A stretch of 64,000 nucleotides of DNA from Phytopythium helicoides (Eukaryota > Oomycota > Peronosporomycetes > Pythiales > Pythiaceae). Positions 21,199-31,713 of this stretch are shown piece by piece; position 1 is the stretch's first letter; the number at the start of each line of letters is the position of its first letter. A program made the translations under genes and the position numbers. The stretch is from assembly GCA_024867545.1 (NCBI GenBank), contig JANFNE010000007.1, positions 1,116,001 through 1,180,000 of the forward strand, read 5' to 3'. The notes below the pieces were generated by a model. It saw nothing but the letters and a program-made list of their open reading frames with translations, was not told where the DNA came from and ran no database searches.

Positions 21199-22027
21199 CG
21201 GAGCGATTGCCCGTGTGACACTGAGTCCTATGCGTACTGTACTGTACCACTAAATCCTGAATCGCAATCAGAGCCGTGTCTTCTGGACACTGCGCTATGC
21301 CGAGAGTGATCCCGCACACAAGAAACAATGACCAGTTGGATAACGTTCCAAACCAGCAAAAGATTGGAGATCCACACAGCTGCCACATTGCGACTCGTGA
21401 TGGGACGGTACTGAGGATGCCCGCTTTCGGATGTGCCGAATCAAAACTTTTAAACCAAAATTTGCTGCCTTGACGTTTGGTTCATGAGCTCGAGTGTTGT
21501 TATCGTGGACGACAGCCTTGACAGCCTTGAATCTGCACTGATCTGTGGCTGAAGATCTGTCGCCAGAATCATCGAGCTGGTGTAACTGGTATTACTGTAG
21601 GCCCAATCTGCTCGTTCCTGCACTTCCCGTTCATGCTGGCAGAGATAACATCCGTGTGACACAGAGCAGAGGTATCCTGAATCGCCTCAGAGGTCTCATG
21701 CATGACTGTCAGACTAGTCGCGTCATGCAGATTACGGGACAGCAATCAAACCTTATCCCCTAAGCAGATTACAAGACAGCAATCAAACCTTAACTTACCC
21801 CTTTGCTGCAGTACCGATAGCAATGCGGAGCTTGAATGGCGAAGTGTATTCGCTACTGCAACCACTTGATTAGATAGACCAGTCGTGTCGATTGTACATA
21901 GCTCCAAACAGTGAAATCGAGACTACTCAGCACGCAGTGTTCGAAGCACTGTTCGTCGTTGTAGGACAGGCTAGCTTTCCAGTCTAGTCTCACTTTGCAT
22001 CATACGACGGCCAAGGCGAGAGACCTA
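21199..22027. other. spacer of tandem unit 2
   Basis: Non-coding and homologous to 17,946-18,819 with numerous indels. A short internal duplication of ACAG(C)AATCAAACCTTA occurs near 21,740-21,795. It precedes GT8 copy 3 and presumably supplies its promoter. Confidence 0.5.
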
Positions 22028-23074
22028 ATGGAGCTCAACAGCGGACAACGACACGGATCTCACGCTGCCTCGCACCTGCACCGTGGAGCTACTCTGGTTG
22101 CAGTCCTCGTATTATGTATGGTCGCCTCCATCCTCATCACAGGATCCATGATCGACCCTTCTGAGTCAGGGAGCAATGCGTTCATCACAAGAGCGTCTGG
22201 AGACTCCTCGGTGCACGCTGGTATCCCGGTAAACGCAACCGGAGTAGGCTCGGAAGCGAGCCGTGTCGAACATTCAGCTACCAAACGATTTGCCTACATG
22301 TTCTACGTCACAAGCGACCAATACGCGTGCTCGGCGCTGCAGCTCATCGACGGCCTCGCCAACCGACTCGGCGCCGATACGAGCAGCATCGACTTTGTTA
22401 TCTTGCACGGGAAAGGCATCTCCGATAGACACCTGACGCGAGCGCGCGAGAAACTAAGTGTGCGAACAGTCCACGTCGATTTGATGCGAGCCAAGCCTCG
22501 AGATCCAACTTGGAAGAATTCGTTGACGAAGCTGCGAGTCTTCCAAGAATGGGGGTACGATCGTGTGGTGTTCCTCGACTCCGACGCCGTCGCAATGCAG
22601 AATCTCGACCATCTATTCCACCTGCCGTCAGCACCCCTGTACGCACCGACCGCATACTGGCTACCGCAACCGTTCTTTGCCAGCACCCTCATGGTCATCG
22701 AGCCGAGCAATGCCGTATTCGACGAGATGATAGCGTGGGCAAACGCTCAAGGGTCTTCCGCTGGCTACGACATGGACATCCTCAATGCCTTCTTCAACAC
22801 AACGGCTCGCTACCTCCCTGGAGAGTACACGGTGCTGAATTCGGATTTTCGCCAGCCGTCCGATGCATCGAACAAGCTGTTCAACTCGACGGCCGAGCTC
22901 GCCATTAATGCCAAGTTTGTCCACTTCTCGTGCAAGCCAGATGGGTCGTACGGCAAACCATGGAGCTGGCCGCGGAATGAATTGGGATTGCTTGATAACT
23001 CCAACTTCTTCTCTCTTTTCCGCGAGTTGTTTGTAGGCTATTGGGAAGGAGAAGACAAGTGGTGCGGCCAATGA
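22028..23074 (+). CDS. GT8 glycosyltransferase, copy 3
   Basis: The protein has 348 residues from ATG 22028 (MELNSGQRHGSHAAS), one residue shorter than its paralogs because of a codon deletion in the stem (FITRASGDSS). It has the same signal anchor, the DxD motif (FLDSDAVAMQN), the YDMDILNAFFN block and the KPDGSYGKPW end. Its last 300 residues differ from copy 2 by only a few substitutions (for example S-to-P after MRAK). The inferred role is a UDP-sugar-dependent transferase in the secretory pathway. It is followed at ~240 bp by the full-length coil/W gene. Confidence 0.85.
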   Translation: MELNSGQRHGSHAASHLHRGATLVAVLVLCMVASILITGSMIDPSESGSNAFITRASGDSSVHAGIPVNATGVGSEASRVEHSATKRFAYMFYVTSDQYACSALQLIDGLANRLGADTSSIDFVILHGKGISDRHLTRAREKLSVRTVHVDLMRAKPRDPTWKNSLTKLRVFQEWGYDRVVFLDSDAVAMQNLDHLFHLPSAPLYAPTAYWLPQPFFASTLMVIEPSNAVFDEMIAWANAQGSSAGYDMDILNAFFNTTARYLPGEYTVLNSDFRQPSDASNKLFNSTAELAINAKFVHFSCKPDGSYGKPWSWPRNELGLLDNSNFFSLFRELFVGYWEGEDKWCGQ

Positions 23075-23314
23075 AGGCGGCTGCATTGAGGTCATCTGCA
23101 CTGCGTGACCACCTCACAGGCACCAGACCCTCTCCACTCGTGGACAGAAGCAGCAAAACGACTTGGCGGTCGTGGCATCCGTTGGCAGCCTTGGATTCGA
23201 AGGTGTAGCCATGTGCGAGCAGAATCCGATATTTCAATCCTGGCACCGACACTCGTCATTGCCGCTTCAAGCCCCGCAAGTGCAAGCTTTTGGCCACGGT
23301 GGAGGTCGCAGAGG

Positions 23315-25297
23315 ATGGCCAACGCCGCTGCGGATGTGGCGACGCTACGCGACTTTCGGTGTCTCCTGAGCCACGCGGACGTGCTGGTGGGTCGCTGCGG
23401 GTCGCTGGCGGCGGTCGTTGCACGGTTGGACGAGCTGGAGCGCCTCAATGAACTTGTGAGGAATGAAAACGAGCTGCGGAAGCTGCAGTTGGATGAGTTG
23501 GTGCGGCGGAGCACGCAGATCAAGACGGAGAAGGAGGCGCTGGAGCATCGGTGCGCTTTGGCAGAAGCGCGCGTCGACCAGCTGCGCAGTTTAAACCTGC
23601 AGGCGACGAGAGACAACGAGGAGCTCACGCTGGAACTCCACGAGCGGGGTGCGGAGTTGGCCAAGGCAGGACTGAAGACTGGCGAGATGGATCGTCAGAA
23701 CAAGGAACTCAAGAGACAGATTGGGCTCATGTTGCAACAGCTTCGTGAAAAGCGCGCGTCATTCGCTGAGGCTTCTGGGCGGTTGGCGGAGTTGGAGCGG
23801 CAGCACAAGCAGATTGAGAGCGAGAATGCAGCGTTGAAGCAGAAACTGTGTCAACGCATGGTGCCACAGCAGCAGTACACCGGGACAACAATCGAGAGCT
23901 GCGTGTGTGGAAGTGATGCTGATTTTCTGTCGACGATACCGCAAGCTCCGAGTGGTGGTGTTTTGATCAATTCCAGCAACAACGATACCCGCGCGATTCT
24001 TTCGCTACGCGAGACCAACAGTGTGTCCTCATCGACGTATTTGCTGTCAGCCGCTTCTGTAGTCGCTGCTGGCATCTTGAACCAGTCCACTACTCGACAT
24101 GAAGTTGTGGAGGGGAGGCACTCTGCGTCTGCGGCTGTGGTCGAAGTGAGTCCTGCGACGTCCTCTGCAGCGAGTAACTCGCCGTCGACACCTCTTGTTG
24201 CGGCCATGTCGACTTCAACGAGAGCTTTAGGCGCTCAAAGTGACACGAATACGATTAGCCCCATCAGTGACCGACCTAGCAAACGCCAGCGCTTCTATAG
24301 GCAGCTGGAGGGATCGAGACAAGATATTCGTGAAGGGGATTCTGTACTCCTTGCAGTAGTTCAGGACAAGTCAGAAGACTCGCTCGACGTATCCTTTGCC
24401 AGTGAAGGAAGCCCAGAGGAACTTTCGGATTCGGACGAAGACGCATTGCTGCTATCTCTAGGATCGTCGCCATCACGTGGACGTTACGATCGCTCTGCTG
24501 TCGTGAAGACTAAATCGATCGACAAAATCATCACATACAAGTGGAATCTCCCCTACACGGCTTATGCTGCTGCCAATCAAACTTTTGAATTCCAACAACC
24601 ACGACTCGATATGGAGGCACTCGCACGGCTTGACGCTGCTCGTCCTTGGGACTTGGTTTTTGACCGTCGATCGAAAGTGTCACGCATCTTCAATTATCAA
24701 GCTCTCGGACCGAAGGCGAAGAAATGGGTTCGTGACATGCAATGGTTCCAATTCACATTCCGCCGTGAGCATTGGGAATGGAGACACTGGGTCAAGATGG
24801 AAGAAAGAGTGGAGGATGTGGAGTGGGAGGCATATCGACGAAATCGAGATAGACGCCTTGAACATGCGCTAAGAGCCTGGAAAAAGCTTTACGAACAAGC
24901 TGCGCAACTCGCGAAGTGCAACAAAATGCCTCGAGAAGTATGGCTTGACCCGTCAATTTGGTTTATGGACGCTGAACCTTTGAAATGGCAGTATCGGACG
25001 TCAAACCTGGTTCGGGAGCAGGCAAAAGCAGACCTCGGCACACCCACTCGGTGCTTTTACGTGCGGCGTCTCCTCGATCACCCATTCTACACGAGCGAGT
25101 ATAAGTCCAAGTACCCCGATGAGCACGCTCTGCCGCCGCTAGCGACTCCTGACGGACAGCACGAGGTTCGAGCGATCCCAGTCCCAGTCGTAGCCACTGA
25201 AGGCGCGATCAAGTGTCCCACCTCGTGGAGAACTGTCGAATTCGCTCCGCAGTTCGAGCTCGCGCCCGTCAGTTCTCCATTGGGTATCATGCACTAG
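23315..25297 (+). CDS. coil/W-family protein, full length
   Basis: The protein has 660 residues from ATG 23315 (MANAAADVATLRDF). Residues ~30-190 form a long coiled coil. VCGSDADFLS follows, then a Ser/Thr-rich linker with a basic cluster (SKRQRFYRQ) and acidic stretches (SPEELSDSDEDA). The C-terminal ~230 residues form the Trp-rich domain shared with genes at 37069, 40205 and 47108(-). Its signatures are ARPWDLVFDRRSKV, FTFRREHWEWRHWVKMEER, VEWEAYRRNRDRR, REVWLDPSIWFMD, CFYVRRLLDHPFYTSEY and KYPDEHALPPL. There is no enzyme signature. I infer a dimeric nuclear or scaffolding protein. The family appears undescribed to me. Confidence 0.75.
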   Translation: MANAAADVATLRDFRCLLSHADVLVGRCGSLAAVVARLDELERLNELVRNENELRKLQLDELVRRSTQIKTEKEALEHRCALAEARVDQLRSLNLQATRDNEELTLELHERGAELAKAGLKTGEMDRQNKELKRQIGLMLQQLREKRASFAEASGRLAELERQHKQIESENAALKQKLCQRMVPQQQYTGTTIESCVCGSDADFLSTIPQAPSGGVLINSSNNDTRAILSLRETNSVSSSTYLLSAASVVAAGILNQSTTRHEVVEGRHSASAAVVEVSPATSSAASNSPSTPLVAAMSTSTRALGAQSDTNTISPISDRPSKRQRFYRQLEGSRQDIREGDSVLLAVVQDKSEDSLDVSFASEGSPEELSDSDEDALLLSLGSSPSRGRYDRSAVVKTKSIDKIITYKWNLPYTAYAAANQTFEFQQPRLDMEALARLDAARPWDLVFDRRSKVSRIFNYQALGPKAKKWVRDMQWFQFTFRREHWEWRHWVKMEERVEDVEWEAYRRNRDRRLEHALRAWKKLYEQAAQLAKCNKMPREVWLDPSIWFMDAEPLKWQYRTSNLVREQAKADLGTPTRCFYVRRLLDHPFYTSEYKSKYPDEHALPPLATPDGQHEVRAIPVPVVATEGAIKCPTSWRTVEFAPQFELAPVSSPLGIMH

Positions 25298-25444
25298 TCC
25301 CACCCATCCATGTTGTTCCCGTTTCGTTCGCTTTCGCACCAGCTCGCAGTCGTTCGCAGTGAAAAACGTCGCGCTCAAAAAAAAAACAAAACAAAACAAA
25401 AAAAGTCGAGGAAAAAGTTGCCTTTCGTACACCTACGCAACTGT

Positions 25445-27942
25445 ATGGCGCCCAGTATGCCGCTCACCGCGTACCCCTCGCGTTACGCGGGTACGCCCTC
25501 AGTCGAGAAAGCGATGGCGCATGTCGAGACGCCCGACCCGCTCAACATGGTGGGCGCCCACGTGGTGCGCAACCTGCCGGGCGGCGGGCGGCGCCAGGAG
25601 CACGCCTGGCTCACGCGCTACGACGCCAAGCTGGACGCGTACGCGCTGCTGGTGCCCGGCTCAGCGCCGCGGCTCGTGGCGCGCAAGGAGGTGGTGCAGT
25701 TCGTGACCAACCCGAGCATTCAGGTGCTGGACGGCGACGCGGACGGCGCTCCGCCGCCGGTGGAGGACGCGGGCAGCAGGTTCGCGGGCGTGCCGATGGT
25801 CAAGCGCAGCACTCGGCGGCGGCGCGGTGGCGGTGGCGAGGTCAGGGGGAAGGTCGTGTGCTTCCTGCCGTTCGCAGACAAGTACAGGGTCGAGTACAGC
25901 GACGGATCGACGGAGGACGTGAGCGAGAGCGCCGTGGTCGACAACATGATCCAGCAGCTCAAGAGCGGCTCCCAGGAGCAGGAGGTTGAGATCGTGGACA
26001 TTGACGTGATCGACACGAGGAGGAGGAAGCGCGCGCGCGCCGACAAGGCGGCGTCGCCAGAGGTTGAGGTCGTGGAGCCACCCCCGCCGCCACGACTGAG
26101 GGTCTCGCCGAGGAGAGCGGCGGCAGAGGTGGCGAGAGAGCCTGTGGTGCCGATTGAGACGGAGCCTAGCCCAGAGGAGGAAGAGGAGGAGATGCAGGTC
26201 GATGACAGCAACCACGATTCGTTTGAACCCATTCAAGAAGTCGAAGAAGCAGCTCTGCCTGACGCTAACGCAGCCGAAGAGCAGGTTGATGAGCGCGTCA
26301 GTATTCTGGAGCTGGACGATGCGATTGGAGAGTTCATCCCTGTTGACGAAGAGGACCATGAGGAGCCTGTGACAGTGAGTGCCGAGGAAACTACTGCGAC
26401 TGCATCAGCTCCATTGTCTCCACCTCGACAATCCAAGATGCCGTTTTATATCATTGAAGGACTGTCGCACACGCCAACAGAGCCGCTAGACAAGAGGGCG
26501 ACTGCGTTCGAGTACCTGCGGCAGTGGCTGCTCAACTTGCTCGATAGGCAAGAAGCCGGGAGGAAAAAGAACCTCCAGCAATATGAGGTGTTGCGGAACC
26601 CAGATATCAAGGTTAGAGCAGTTTGCATTATCCTAGGTCAATTCATACACTTGACTGACGTTGTGGGCCGTGATTCTAGGACCGTGACGCTTGTCGTCGC
26701 TTTTTGGAAGCTGGCGGGTTGTACGTACTCCGCGATCTGTTGAAGGCCTTCATGGAGGACAACGGGATCGAGGGCGACGAGGATTTATTATTTGTGTTAA
26801 AGGTTCGTTGCATTGCTCGCTGAGGATTCTGTGGGGCGGGCGTTTTAGCTAGTGATGCTTACTCACTTTGTGTGCAGGTAATCGCGATGCTGCCGTCACC
26901 ATCGTATGAACAAGTAATGGGCACGGAGATTGGACAAACAATAGGCATGATATGCAAAGGCACACTGCCAGAGGACCGTGAGCGGCCGTACCCCCGGTCG
27001 ATCTCACACTTGGCAAGGTGGATTAAGCGAAAGTGGATTGAGGTGATCCAAGCCAAGCCTAACGAGAGCAAGGCCAAGCCCAAGACCAAGCCCAGTCTGA
27101 ACACTGCCCGGCGTAGCAAGCCGATGCAGAAGCGGCGGGCATATCCTCCGGTTCCGTCGAATATCCCTCGCGGTCCATCTCTTATGCTCGGCGGAACACC
27201 AGCCCAGAACCGCATGCCGGTAGAATCTCCTCCACGAAGCGATCCAACTCCAATTCCTCGGCGAAAGGCACCTCAACCTCCACCTGCTATCTCAAAACCA
27301 TCCCATCCTTTCGTCGATCATCCGCTTCCGCCACCTCCGGTTGCATCCTTCGCAGATTCTCGGTCGCAGCGTTCAGCTCCGTCCCCGTCAGCACAGGGAT
27401 CTGCAGCATCATCCTATCCACCTCCACCTCTCCCGAACCAACCTCCACTTCCTCCAAATCCTCCTCCTCAAGAGGAACAGCCCCGAGTGAATAGGCTGAA
27501 GCCCGACTGGATGCTGCGAGCAGAGGCGCAGTCGCTCTCGCGAGTCACACTTCAGAGTGATACGACAGCAGAGCGGCGACACTACCAGGCGACTCAATCA
27601 ACTCATCCGGACCCCTCACCAGCAGCAAACAACGCGAGCGCCCAGGCGAAAGGCAAGAAGAAGGAGAAGGTGTCGCAGCAGGCTGCAATTGCTGGCGGCC
27701 CGACAGGCGTCTACGGTCGGCAACAAAAGCTCAAGTTCCGAAAGCAGTGGCAGGTGCAAGAGTTCGATCGCAACGAGCCTCCCATTGCTGTGAACCGCAA
27801 CACAGGGTACCGACCGGGTGATTGGTCTGCAAACCCGAACGACACGTTCCGCAGATACCCGCCGCCGCCCTTCATTAACCGACCGAAGCCAATTCTGCGT
27901 CGCGAGAGCCGATACAACGCTGAGCTAGAAAACCTCGACTAG
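25445..27942 (+). CDS. TFIIS N-terminal (LW) domain protein with N-terminal Tudor-like region
   Basis: The model is join(25445..26611, 26680..26802, 26878..27942), 784 residues. Both introns (68 and 75 nt) restore the frame exactly. The N-terminal ~210 residues include GSRFAGVPMVKRSTRRR and GKVVCFLPFADKYRVEYSDGSTEDVS, a Tudor/SGF29-like barrel pattern. An acidic region follows. Residues ~365-470 form the TFIIS-N/LW four-helix bundle across the exon joints (FEYLRQWLLNLLDRQEAGRK, DRDACRRFLEAGGLYVLRDL, LLFVLKVIAMLPSPSYEQV, SHLARWIKRKWIEV). The C-terminus is Pro-rich. The likely role is in transcription elongation or chromatin binding (IWS1/TFIIS/LEDGF-type interactions in the nucleus). A poly-A-rich tract (25,376-25,407) lies in the presumed 5' UTR. 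Confidence 0.8.
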
Positions 27943-28146
27943 CATTCGATGGTAAGTTGAAGGCGAACGAATTGGAGATGAGCGCATGGAAAAGTCCAGT
28001 CCACAAGTGTAGCCATTACCGATAGAGATGAACCCAACGAATGCAGCACGCCATTTAGCCAGAGAACATGTTCGCGCAGCTCAGTTTCCGATCTCCCTCG
28101 CCTTGCAGACGTCGCTTACTAACACAGGAAGCATAGCCCGCAAGAG
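27943..28146. other. short intergenic
   Basis: About 200 bp separates the stop of the TFIIS-N gene from the ATG of the ankyrin gene on the same strand. Nothing specific was seen. Confidence 0.4.
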
Positions 28147-31100
28147 ATGGCAAATCGAAATGCAGAGCTGCTGGCAGCAGCGCGAGAAGGAGATATCGGA
28201 TGCGTGGCTCGTTGGCTGCGGCTTGGGGCTGATGTGAACGCCGTTGACAGCTCTGGGAGCTCGCCATTGGCTCTTGCAGCGCTCGAGGGACATGTCTGGG
28301 TCGTCAAAAAGCTGCTGGATGCCAAGGCCGACCTAGAGCTCCGCGATGTACGTGGGCGAGCTCCTCTGCTCAATGCCAGCATCGGTGGCCATGTTGGCGT
28401 CGTACAGAAGCTGCTAGACGCCGGGGCGGACGTTAACGCACGCGATTCAGAGCATGACTCGGCGCTCATTCTAGCAGCAGCTAATGGACATGCGGATATC
28501 GTCCAGCTGCTGCTTCAAAACGGAGCTGACCCAGACACTCCCAATGCGGATGGGGAGACCGCGCTGGCGGCAGCACAAGCCAACAGCCACCCGAGCGTTG
28601 CCCAGGCTCTCGGCGAAGTTACAGAATCGCAGCAGCAGTTCTTTCGCGCAGTTGTCTACGGTAACACAGATTGCGTGCGCCGCTGTATGGACCGGTACCT
28701 TCACGCACGCGGGTCACGAGGTTGTTCGCCCATACTGATCGCTGCTCAGCACAATCAATTTGAAATCCTCAAGTTGCTAGTGTTCCGCGGTGCCAATACT
28801 CGCGATCGCGACGACAGCGGATGGACAGCGCTGCACTTCTGTGCACAGGCCGGAAACGTCGATGCCATCGCGTTTCTGCTGGCTCAAGGTGCAGATCCAA
28901 GTTCTGCCGACGAGAATGGCGTACTGCCCGTTTCAGTGGCCGCAATGTATGGATATGTGGACGCCATTCGTGAGCTTCACTCATCTCAAGACGGTGGGGC
29001 TCTTCTTACAGCTATCGGACGGGTCGATAAGCGCACAGTACTTCATCATGCAGCTGCTAGCACAAGTGCTCGAAGCAGCTCTACGATCGATTATATACTT
29101 TCAAACGCTGTGGGTATCGACCTCGATGCTGCCGATGTAAATGGCTGGACAGCGTTACATCTTGCGACACAATCCGGCAGTGTCCTATCAGTTGAGTTAT
29201 TACTTCGTCATGGTGCAAGCCCCAATCTCGTGACCAAGCTTGATAGCTCATCGAGAATTCCACAAACCGACTCTGCACTGCACCTTGCTATTCATCATGC
29301 ACACCTGGGAACAGTGAGATTGCTGCTGCGCCAGCCTGAGCTCGATCCCGACGTTGTCGACCTCAACAATCGAACTCCGCTTCTCCAGGCAGTGCTCTCT
29401 GGGCAAACTGAGATTGCTGTCGCGCTTGTTGAAGGTGGAGCCAACCCCGATGCTGGGGATGACGATGGGCGGACGCCATTACTTGTTGCTAGTCGTGCTG
29501 GATCTCACGAATTAGTGAAGGTACTACTCCAACACGGTGCTTGCGTTGACGTAATGAGTAAATACGGCGAGACTCCTATCCGTCAAGCACCATCTGAAGA
29601 CATTCGTGCGATACTGCGGGTTTATCAATCGAGTCAGCGATTCCACAGCCGATGCATGGAATTGATGCAGCAAGAGTTAGTTCCGGATCTCAATGCGTTT
29701 CTGGACCTTGTCCCTTTGATCACGTCCGTGTATGATCTAAGGCTACTGCTAACTGTTGCATCGTCACGAGTGGAAGCATCAAAGCAATTTCTATCGGAGC
29801 TACTCAAAGCGGCGTTTTCACACACTTTGAGTCAGAAGCTTGTGATCGATGATGATTCTTGCGTCTTCTTCAGACTTGTTTTGGAACATTGTGTCGATGC
29901 TAAACTGTTGACACCAAGCGAGTACATCAAGTGGAAGGTTCAAGCGTCGAAAGTGAACATGGAGAGTGCAGAGTGGGTGGTTGAGTTGAAGAAGCAGGTG
30001 TACCAAAACAGCCGCCGCCTGGGCCTTCACGACCAAAGCATTCGTATGCTTGCAGAGTCCATGAAAACCACCCACGCCTTGGCAATGGAGAATCGCGTAG
30101 GGGTTCTTGAGGTGAAAGATCAAGTCACCAGGATTGAGGGAGAAGTCGAAAAGGGGAAGTTGGCATTGGCGAGACTAGCGTCTCAGACGAACAAACTCAC
30201 AGGTGAAGTCGAGCGTTTCCAACAGAGATTGAATGAGAGCGAGCAGAATATTGTCGCTGTAGCCTCGGGTCTTCAGGATTTCCGCCGTTCTTATGCAACC
30301 AATTTACTCAAGGAGAAAAAGAAGAAAATGATGAAGATGGGCTGCAGCTTGGTTGCTTCTCTAGTCGGCTTCGCATTTGCACCAGTTCTGAAGGATGTAT
30401 TCGACTCGGTCATCGACCTAGCAAACCCAATCGATGTCTTTGATCACGTGTTTTCCGAAGGCGATATCGTGGACTTTCTTTCGGATCAAGTAAATGACAA
30501 TTTGCTGGTGCCGGCTGTCGAGGAGCAGCTGGCAAAGTATGCTATCTCTCGCGAAGAGTTTGAGACTTCGCTTCGACAAGAGATTGTTGAAAAGCATCCA
30601 GAGTTACTGGAGGAGTGTACCAAGCGAGGAGTAGTGGTTTCTCTTGATGAAGGAGATGTTGCTGCAATCCAAGACCTTATACCAGCTCTAGAAAACCAGC
30701 AAAAGGAATTGCAGTCGATGATCAGAGAGATGGAAGAAGCAGCAAAAGGGTGTGAACCTGTCGTGGAGCCGTCGCCATCTTACACACCAGCTGCTGCCTC
30801 TTTGAATCCTTCGCTTCAGAGCCGATCAGCTACCTTCGTACAAATCCCAGAACTTGATCGACCGTCAGCTGCTGTAGACTCAGCTGAAAAACACAGCGCT
30901 CTTTCTGCTGAAGCCAACTGTCAACCTGATCACAAAACGACAGTGGAGAGTAAACGGCACGGCAGAGCCTCGAGCAGCGAGCGAATTGTCTTCGTCGATG
31001 ACCTGCACGAGTTTCCATTTCACTATGCTGTGTATACTTGTGGTGGAGACATTAATGGGTTCCAAGATCTCATGGATGTAGTTGACTCCAGCCATGACGA

Positions 31101-31602
31101 CCCTAACGCAGTCATGAGGTTACGACTCGAAGAAGACTCGCAACCCAAGAAGCGTATTTGTGCTGCAGAGTATGCGTTCTTGCTCGGATACTGCGATATT
31201 GGTGACTACCTTGCGCATCGTATGGGCACCAGCTTACCTTCGCATATCAATCGGGACTTGAAGGCGATTTCTGTCAATCTGCTAGAGGACAAGCACAAAT
31301 TTCCATACATCTTTGCAGTACAAGAAAGCAATGGAGACATGGATGAGTTTGAAATGCTATTGGAGGTGATTGACGAAGAGGACGATTCCCTTGAGGACAC
31401 CATTGAGGCAGAAGTGGTAATCGAAGGATCGTCGAACGAGCAGACGTGGTCAGCCGTGGAGCTCGCATGTCACCTTGGCTACGTCGAGATTGTGAAGCAC
31501 CTGCTTGTGAAAAGGAAGGTAAAAACCTTGATGAAGAGCGTTGTTGTTCTACAACGCGCTCGAGCCCGAGCGAAGGAGCGCTTGGCCAGCACATCAAACT
31601 AA
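28147..31602 (+). CDS. large ankyrin-repeat protein with coiled coil, hydrophobic segment and C-terminal tandem repeat
   Basis: The protein has 1151 residues from ATG 28147, intron-free. Residues ~5-485 carry about a dozen ankyrin repeats (SGSSPLALAALEGHVWVVKK, SGWTALHFCAQAGNVDAI, NGWTALHLATQSGSVLSVEL and DGRTPLLVASRAGSHELVKV are examples). A helical region follows (~490-715) with a coiled coil (VLEVKDQVTRIEGEVEKGK). A hydrophobic segment lies near 725-745 (MGCSLVASLVGFAFAPVL), then an acidic helical region. The C-terminus holds two copies of a ~90-residue module: FPFHYAVYTCGGDINGFQDL with FLLGYCDIGDYL, and FPYIFAVQESNGDMDEFEML with CHLGYVEIVKHLL. It ends in a basic tail. The likely role is a protein-protein scaffold, perhaps membrane-associated. 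There is no kinase or other catalytic motif. Confidence 0.8.
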   Translation: MANRNAELLAAAREGDIGCVARWLRLGADVNAVDSSGSSPLALAALEGHVWVVKKLLDAKADLELRDVRGRAPLLNASIGGHVGVVQKLLDAGADVNARDSEHDSALILAAANGHADIVQLLLQNGADPDTPNADGETALAAAQANSHPSVAQALGEVTESQQQFFRAVVYGNTDCVRRCMDRYLHARGSRGCSPILIAAQHNQFEILKLLVFRGANTRDRDDSGWTALHFCAQAGNVDAIAFLLAQGADPSSADENGVLPVSVAAMYGYVDAIRELHSSQDGGALLTAIGRVDKRTVLHHAAASTSARSSSTIDYILSNAVGIDLDAADVNGWTALHLATQSGSVLSVELLLRHGASPNLVTKLDSSSRIPQTDSALHLAIHHAHLGTVRLLLRQPELDPDVVDLNNRTPLLQAVLSGQTEIAVALVEGGANPDAGDDDGRTPLLVASRAGSHELVKVLLQHGACVDVMSKYGETPIRQAPSEDIRAILRVYQSSQRFHSRCMELMQQELVPDLNAFLDLVPLITSVYDLRLLLTVASSRVEASKQFLSELLKAAFSHTLSQKLVIDDDSCVFFRLVLEHCVDAKLLTPSEYIKWKVQASKVNMESAEWVVELKKQVYQNSRRLGLHDQSIRMLAESMKTTHALAMENRVGVLEVKDQVTRIEGEVEKGKLALARLASQTNKLTGEVERFQQRLNESEQNIVAVASGLQDFRRSYATNLLKEKKKKMMKMGCSLVASLVGFAFAPVLKDVFDSVIDLANPIDVFDHVFSEGDIVDFLSDQVNDNLLVPAVEEQLAKYAISREEFETSLRQEIVEKHPELLEECTKRGVVVSLDEGDVAAIQDLIPALENQQKELQSMIREMEEAAKGCEPVVEPSPSYTPAAASLNPSLQSRSATFVQIPELDRPSAAVDSAEKHSALSAEANCQPDHKTTVESKRHGRASSSERIVFVDDLHEFPFHYAVYTCGGDINGFQDLMDVVDSSHDDPNAVMRLRLEEDSQPKKRICAAEYAFLLGYCDIGDYLAHRMGTSLPSHINRDLKAISVNLLEDKHKFPYIFAVQESNGDMDEFEMLLEVIDEEDDSLEDTIEAEVVIEGSSNEQTWSAVELACHLGYVEIVKHLLVKRKVKTLMKSVVVLQRARARAKERLASTSN

Positions 31603-31713
31603 AGGACGGTAATTTCACGGCACGTACCGCTTCACTAAACTTTACAGCAGCCAAATCGCCGCCGCTAGGAATTCTTGGGACGCAAACTAAACACTCGAGT
31701 GATTCCCTCTATG

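Larger units (their letters stand above)
17713..24080 (+). repeat. two-unit tandem duplication, ~3.2 kb per unit, [spacer + GT8 + coil/W N-terminus]
   Basis: The junction sequence AACCAGTCCACTACTCGACATGA recurs at about 17,713, 20,876 and 24,080, giving units of about 3.16 and 3.20 kb. Each unit contains the 3' linker of a coil/W gene, a spacer, a GT8 gene and the 5' part of the next coil/W gene. Only the last unit continues into a complete coil/W C-terminus. Coding parts are almost identical, whereas spacers differ by many small indels. Confidence 0.8.

Noticed and set aside
25376..25407. Poly-A-rich tract as a retrotransposon tail
   Set aside because: No adjacent reverse transcriptase, target-site duplication or retrocopy was seen. 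It lies in the 5' UTR of an intron-containing gene.
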